From contig CAMHDG010000092.1 in assembly GCA_946183815.1 (NCBI GenBank), positions 1-6,370 of the forward strand: a stretch of 6,370 nucleotides of DNA, in the 5' to 3' direction. Made by a program: the position numbers and the translations under genes. This document shows positions 4,433-6,370 of this stretch, piece by piece (position 1 is the stretch's first letter; each line of letters opens with the position of its first letter). Under the pieces are notes generated by a model. The model ran no database searches. It worked only from the letters and a program-made list of their open reading frames with translations, and was not told where the DNA came from. This DNA is from an uncultured bacterium (GTDB lineage: Bacteria; Cyanobacteriota; Vampirovibrionia; Gastranaerophilales; Gastranaerophilaceae).

Positions 4433-6286
4433 TTATCTTAAAATCATTTTTTCCAGTTTTTCTCTTATAACACTTTTTTGAGTACCATTATAATTGATAT
4501 GAGAAGATGTTATCGGCTGATAATACTCATACTTATTTATTGACTGCGTATCGACAATAACAGAAGGAGGCATAATTGAACCTTTGTACAACGCAAAAGA
4601 CATACGTCTGAAGAACTTGTCAAGCCATTGAGTTTTTTGTTCCTTTGAAACAGAGTGCTCTCTTTCATACAAAAATTCTGAATTTATCATATCGTTATAT
4701 GATTCGTGTTTATTTTCAATTCGCCATATAACCTCGTCTAAAAACTCATACGGCATCAGAGCATCCTCGGCTTTTAGAGGCTTGCCTGTTTTTTCGTCTA
4801 TTGCAAGTTCAGCCCCCGGACGTTTTAAAATTATTGATTCAGGGATAACATTTTTTTCTTTTCTATTATTATTGAGCCAGCGAGCAAGTGCAAAAAGTTT
4901 TGTTTTTGTAACATCTGCAATAGGTGCAAACCCGCCCGACATATCGCCGTTTATCGTTGCGTAGCCCATATATGCCTCTGATTTATCCGAAGTTGCAATA
5001 GGGATACAACTTTCAAACTCATTAGATACTCCCCAAAGATACATCGCTCTTGTTCTTGCCTGAATATTATCTTGAGTATAAGACTTTTTATACCTGCAAT
5101 TCCAGTAAGTTTCGACCTCCGGAAACAGATTATCAAAAACTTTTGTATTAGTATCTACCATATCTTTAATCGAAACTTCCGCAAAGCCTATCCCTAAATT
5201 AGATGCAAGTTGTTCAGCATCACTTTTACTCTCTTTTGACGTAATTTTAGATGGCATACTTATACCAAAAACATTTTCTTTACCAAGAACATCAACGAGC
5301 AAAACTGCGCATACGGTAGAATCAAGCCCGCCTGAAAGCCCTAAACACGCACGTTTTATTCCATTTTTACCAAAATAATCTCTTATCCCCTGACAAATAG
5401 TTTGATACGTACGCTCTAAATCGTACTCATAATCAAGAGAAAAAGTTTCATTATTTTCTTTTTCAGGAAGAACAGGCGAAGAATAAATTTTACCTATATT
5501 ATTAAACGGATTGACAATTAGAAACTGCTCCTCAAAGAATTTAGCCCTTGCTAAAAGTGTTCCATAAGAATTATAAACCCTGCTTCCACCATCAAATGAG
5601 CAGTTATCAACAGCCCCAACCTGATTTACATATATTATCGGAGTATTATGTTTTTTTGCAAAAGAAGATAAGGCTCTGTGTTTTTTGTTTTCACTACCGT
5701 TTCTGCTCATAGAATTAGAAAGTTGAACAATTACCTGTGATTTATCAAAAGAAAGACTATCTAAATCAGTAATATTTTCAGACAACAATATATTATATTT
5801 TGCTTCGTTAACAGAATATATTGCAGAATCACTCTTCCTTATTGTATTAAGAACTTTTCCGTTTGTTAGAATTGCGAGAGAATTATAAAATTCCCCGTTT
5901 TTACATTCTACAAACCCAACAAGCGCCGTAATGGTTTTGGTAAATTTTGCTATTTCTTCAAGCCATTTTTTATTTTCATCTGCAAGAAACGGATGTCTTT
6001 CAACGGTATTTCCTATTGGATAACCCATCAGTGACAATTCAGGAAATATAATCATTTCAAGCCCAAGATTTTCTGCAAAAGAAATATATTTCATTATTTT
6101 TTTTGCGTTGTATTCAATATCACCGACAATCTGGTTAAGTTGAGCAATAGCGATACAACCGCTATTATAAGGTTTTAGCGCAGCCTTCAACTCCATTGAT
6201 AACGCAGACAAATCAGACAAATTTCCATTACCTTGCAAAATCGAATCTGCCTTTTCAGACAACTCATATATAAATTCAGTGTTCAT
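4433..6286 (-). CDS. nadE: Glutamine-type NAD+ synthetase with an apparently inactive glutaminase domain
   Basis: It is predicted to convert nicotinic acid adenine dinucleotide, ATP and an ammonia source into NAD+, the last step of NAD synthesis, in the cytoplasm. The 617 residues divide into an unusual N-terminal extension (1-42), a carbon-nitrogen hydrolase domain (about 43-265) and an NAD synthetase domain (about 290-617). The synthetase half is sound: ATP pyrophosphatase loop LSGGLDST (317-324), NIQARTRAMYLWG (407-419), SDKSEAYMGYATINGD (433-448), GGFAPIADVTKT (451-462) and the C-terminal IMPPSVIVD (571-579). The hydrolase half keeps the first triad glutamate, E83 in FPELSLMGYP, and a lysine, K151 in RKSDS, but the family's ICEDxW nucleophile segment is missing. 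Only 40 residues separate K151 from LSNSMS (189-194), about half the usual distance. The reading frame is continuous. An ammonia-dependent enzyme is inferred. The start is fixed by AAGGAGA five bases upstream. Confidence 0.93.
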   Translation of the reverse strand: MNTEFIYELSEKADSILQGNGNLSDLSALSMELKAALKPYNSGCIAIAQLNQIVGDIEYNAKKIMKYISFAENLGLEMIIFPELSLMGYPIGNTVERHPFLADENKKWLEEIAKFTKTITALVGFVECKNGEFYNSLAILTNGKVLNTIRKSDSAIYSVNEAKYNILLSENITDLDSLSFDKSQVIVQLSNSMSRNGSENKKHRALSSFAKKHNTPIIYVNQVGAVDNCSFDGGSRVYNSYGTLLARAKFFEEQFLIVNPFNNIGKIYSSPVLPEKENNETFSLDYEYDLERTYQTICQGIRDYFGKNGIKRACLGLSGGLDSTVCAVLLVDVLGKENVFGISMPSKITSKESKSDAEQLASNLGIGFAEVSIKDMVDTNTKVFDNLFPEVETYWNCRYKKSYTQDNIQARTRAMYLWGVSNEFESCIPIATSDKSEAYMGYATINGDMSGGFAPIADVTKTKLFALARWLNNNRKEKNVIPESIILKRPGAELAIDEKTGKPLKAEDALMPYEFLDEVIWRIENKHESYNDMINSEFLYEREHSVSKEQKTQWLDKFFRRMSFALYKGSIMPPSVIVDTQSINKYEYYQPITSSHINYNGTQKSVIREKLEKMILR

Positions 6287-6297
6287 AATATCTCCTT
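6284..6297 (-). promoter_or_regulatory. Ribosome binding site of nadE
   Basis: Minus-strand AAGGAGA (6297-6291) is followed by TATT and then ATG (6286-6284). This strong site supports the upstream start that includes the 42-residue extension. The next in-frame Met (residue 31, near 6196) has no Shine-Dalgarno sequence before it. Confidence 0.75.
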
Positions 6298-6330
6298 TTT
6301 ATTATGATAGCATAAATAAATTATTGTTTA
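6297..6330 (-). repeat. Promoter-containing repeat, copy 2 (upstream of nadE)
   Basis: On the minus strand, TAAACAATAATTTATT, then T, then ATGCTAT (6330-6308) matches the segment at 40-62 on the plus strand with one mismatch in 23 bases. After a 3-base CAT insertion, AATAAAA again matches. The two copies point inward from the two ends of the window, each driving the first gene of its group. The identity is seen directly. Common origin versus a shared promoter consensus is not resolved. Confidence 0.6.
6304..6312 (-). promoter_or_regulatory. Extended -10 promoter of nadE
   Basis: Minus-strand TGCTATCAT (6312-6304) is an extended -10 with five of six hexamer matches. Predicted +1 is about 6297, so the leader would be only about 11 bases and start at the Shine-Dalgarno site itself. 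CATAAT (6306-6301) is an alternative hexamer shifted three bases. TAAACA (6330-6325) occupies the same place as the -35 candidate of ribE. Confidence 0.5.
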
Positions 6331-6345
6331 TCTGCGAAGCAGATA
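6329..6345. repeat. Perfect 7-bp hairpin next to the nadE promoter
   Basis: TATCTGC, loop GAA, GCAGATA is a perfect inverted repeat that overlaps the upstream edge of the promoter repeat by two bases. No T-tract follows on either strand, so it is not an obvious intrinsic terminator. It may be a protein-binding palindrome or part of a dispersed palindromic intergenic repeat together with the next hairpin. Confidence 0.55.
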
Positions 6346-6347
6346 TA

Positions 6348-6363
6348 TCTCTCCTTGGAGAGA
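6348..6363. repeat. Perfect inverted repeat TCTCTCC-TT-GGAGAGA at right edge
   Basis: This is a 7-bp inverted repeat with a 2-base centre, immediately beyond the previous hairpin and followed by AGAGAAAT at the window end. The GGAGAG arm resembles AGGAGAG at positions 1-7, which is likewise placed upstream of the other promoter copy. The feature is probably cut by the window edge, so its full size is unknown. Confidence 0.5.
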
Positions 6364-6370
6364 GAGAAAT

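Noticed and set aside
4782..5136. Small open frames overlapping nadE on both strands (4782-4964 and 4951-5136)
   Set aside because: They overlap conserved NadE synthetase motifs in other frames, and the translations show no family features.
5700..5840. A frameshift hiding the NadE catalytic cysteine
   Set aside because: The reading frame is open and family-like on both sides of the gap with no leftover bases. There is simply no DNA to encode the missing segment, so an in-frame deletion fits better than a frameshift.
1..6370. Composite transposon or genomic island bounded by the inverted promoter repeats
   Set aside because: The inverted segments hint at it, but there is no transposase or integrase and no visible target duplication. 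The genes are core metabolic ones with uniform base composition.

Overview
The window is AT-rich bacterial DNA carrying five protein-coding genes in two convergent groups. The left group reads rightward: riboflavin synthase (ribE), the bifunctional riboflavin enzyme RibBA, and a tandem-domain GNAT acetyltransferase. The right group reads leftward: a glutamine-type NAD+ synthetase (nadE) followed by a class I/II PLP aminotransferase resembling the LL-diaminopimelate aminotransferase family. The two groups meet at a 127-base gap (2953-3079) holding hairpins and a T-tract, probably a terminator. No RNA gene, CRISPR array, transposase or phage gene is visible.

Organism: strong A+T bias, a TTG start, purine-rich Shine-Dalgarno sites, a fused RibBA and a DapL-like aminotransferase are all compatible with a low-GC, gut-type bacterium. 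RibBA reads to me as cyanobacteria- or Firmicutes-like, so a non-photosynthetic cyanobacterial relative (Gastranaerophilales/Melainabacteria type) is a reasonable guess. This is recall-based inference, not proof.

Function: ribE and ribBA supply two enzymes of flavin synthesis. RibBA makes both precursors (from GTP and ribulose-5-phosphate) and RibE makes the final riboflavin. RibD and RibH are not here and must be encoded elsewhere. NadE makes NAD+ from nicotinic acid adenine dinucleotide. The acetyltransferase and aminotransferase have no firm substrate.

Most notable points: (1) NadE keeps a good synthetase domain, but its glutaminase domain lacks a block of roughly 35-40 residues that should contain the nucleophilic cysteine, so glutamine use is doubtful. 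(2) ribE has an extended -10 promoter (TGCTATAAT) whose predicted transcription start falls on the A of its ATG, with no Shine-Dalgarno site, which suggests a leaderless mRNA. (3) A near-identical AT-rich promoter segment lies upstream of both ribE and nadE, in inverted orientation at the two ends of the window. On the nadE side it is followed by two perfect hairpins, suggesting either a shared promoter module or a dispersed repeat.
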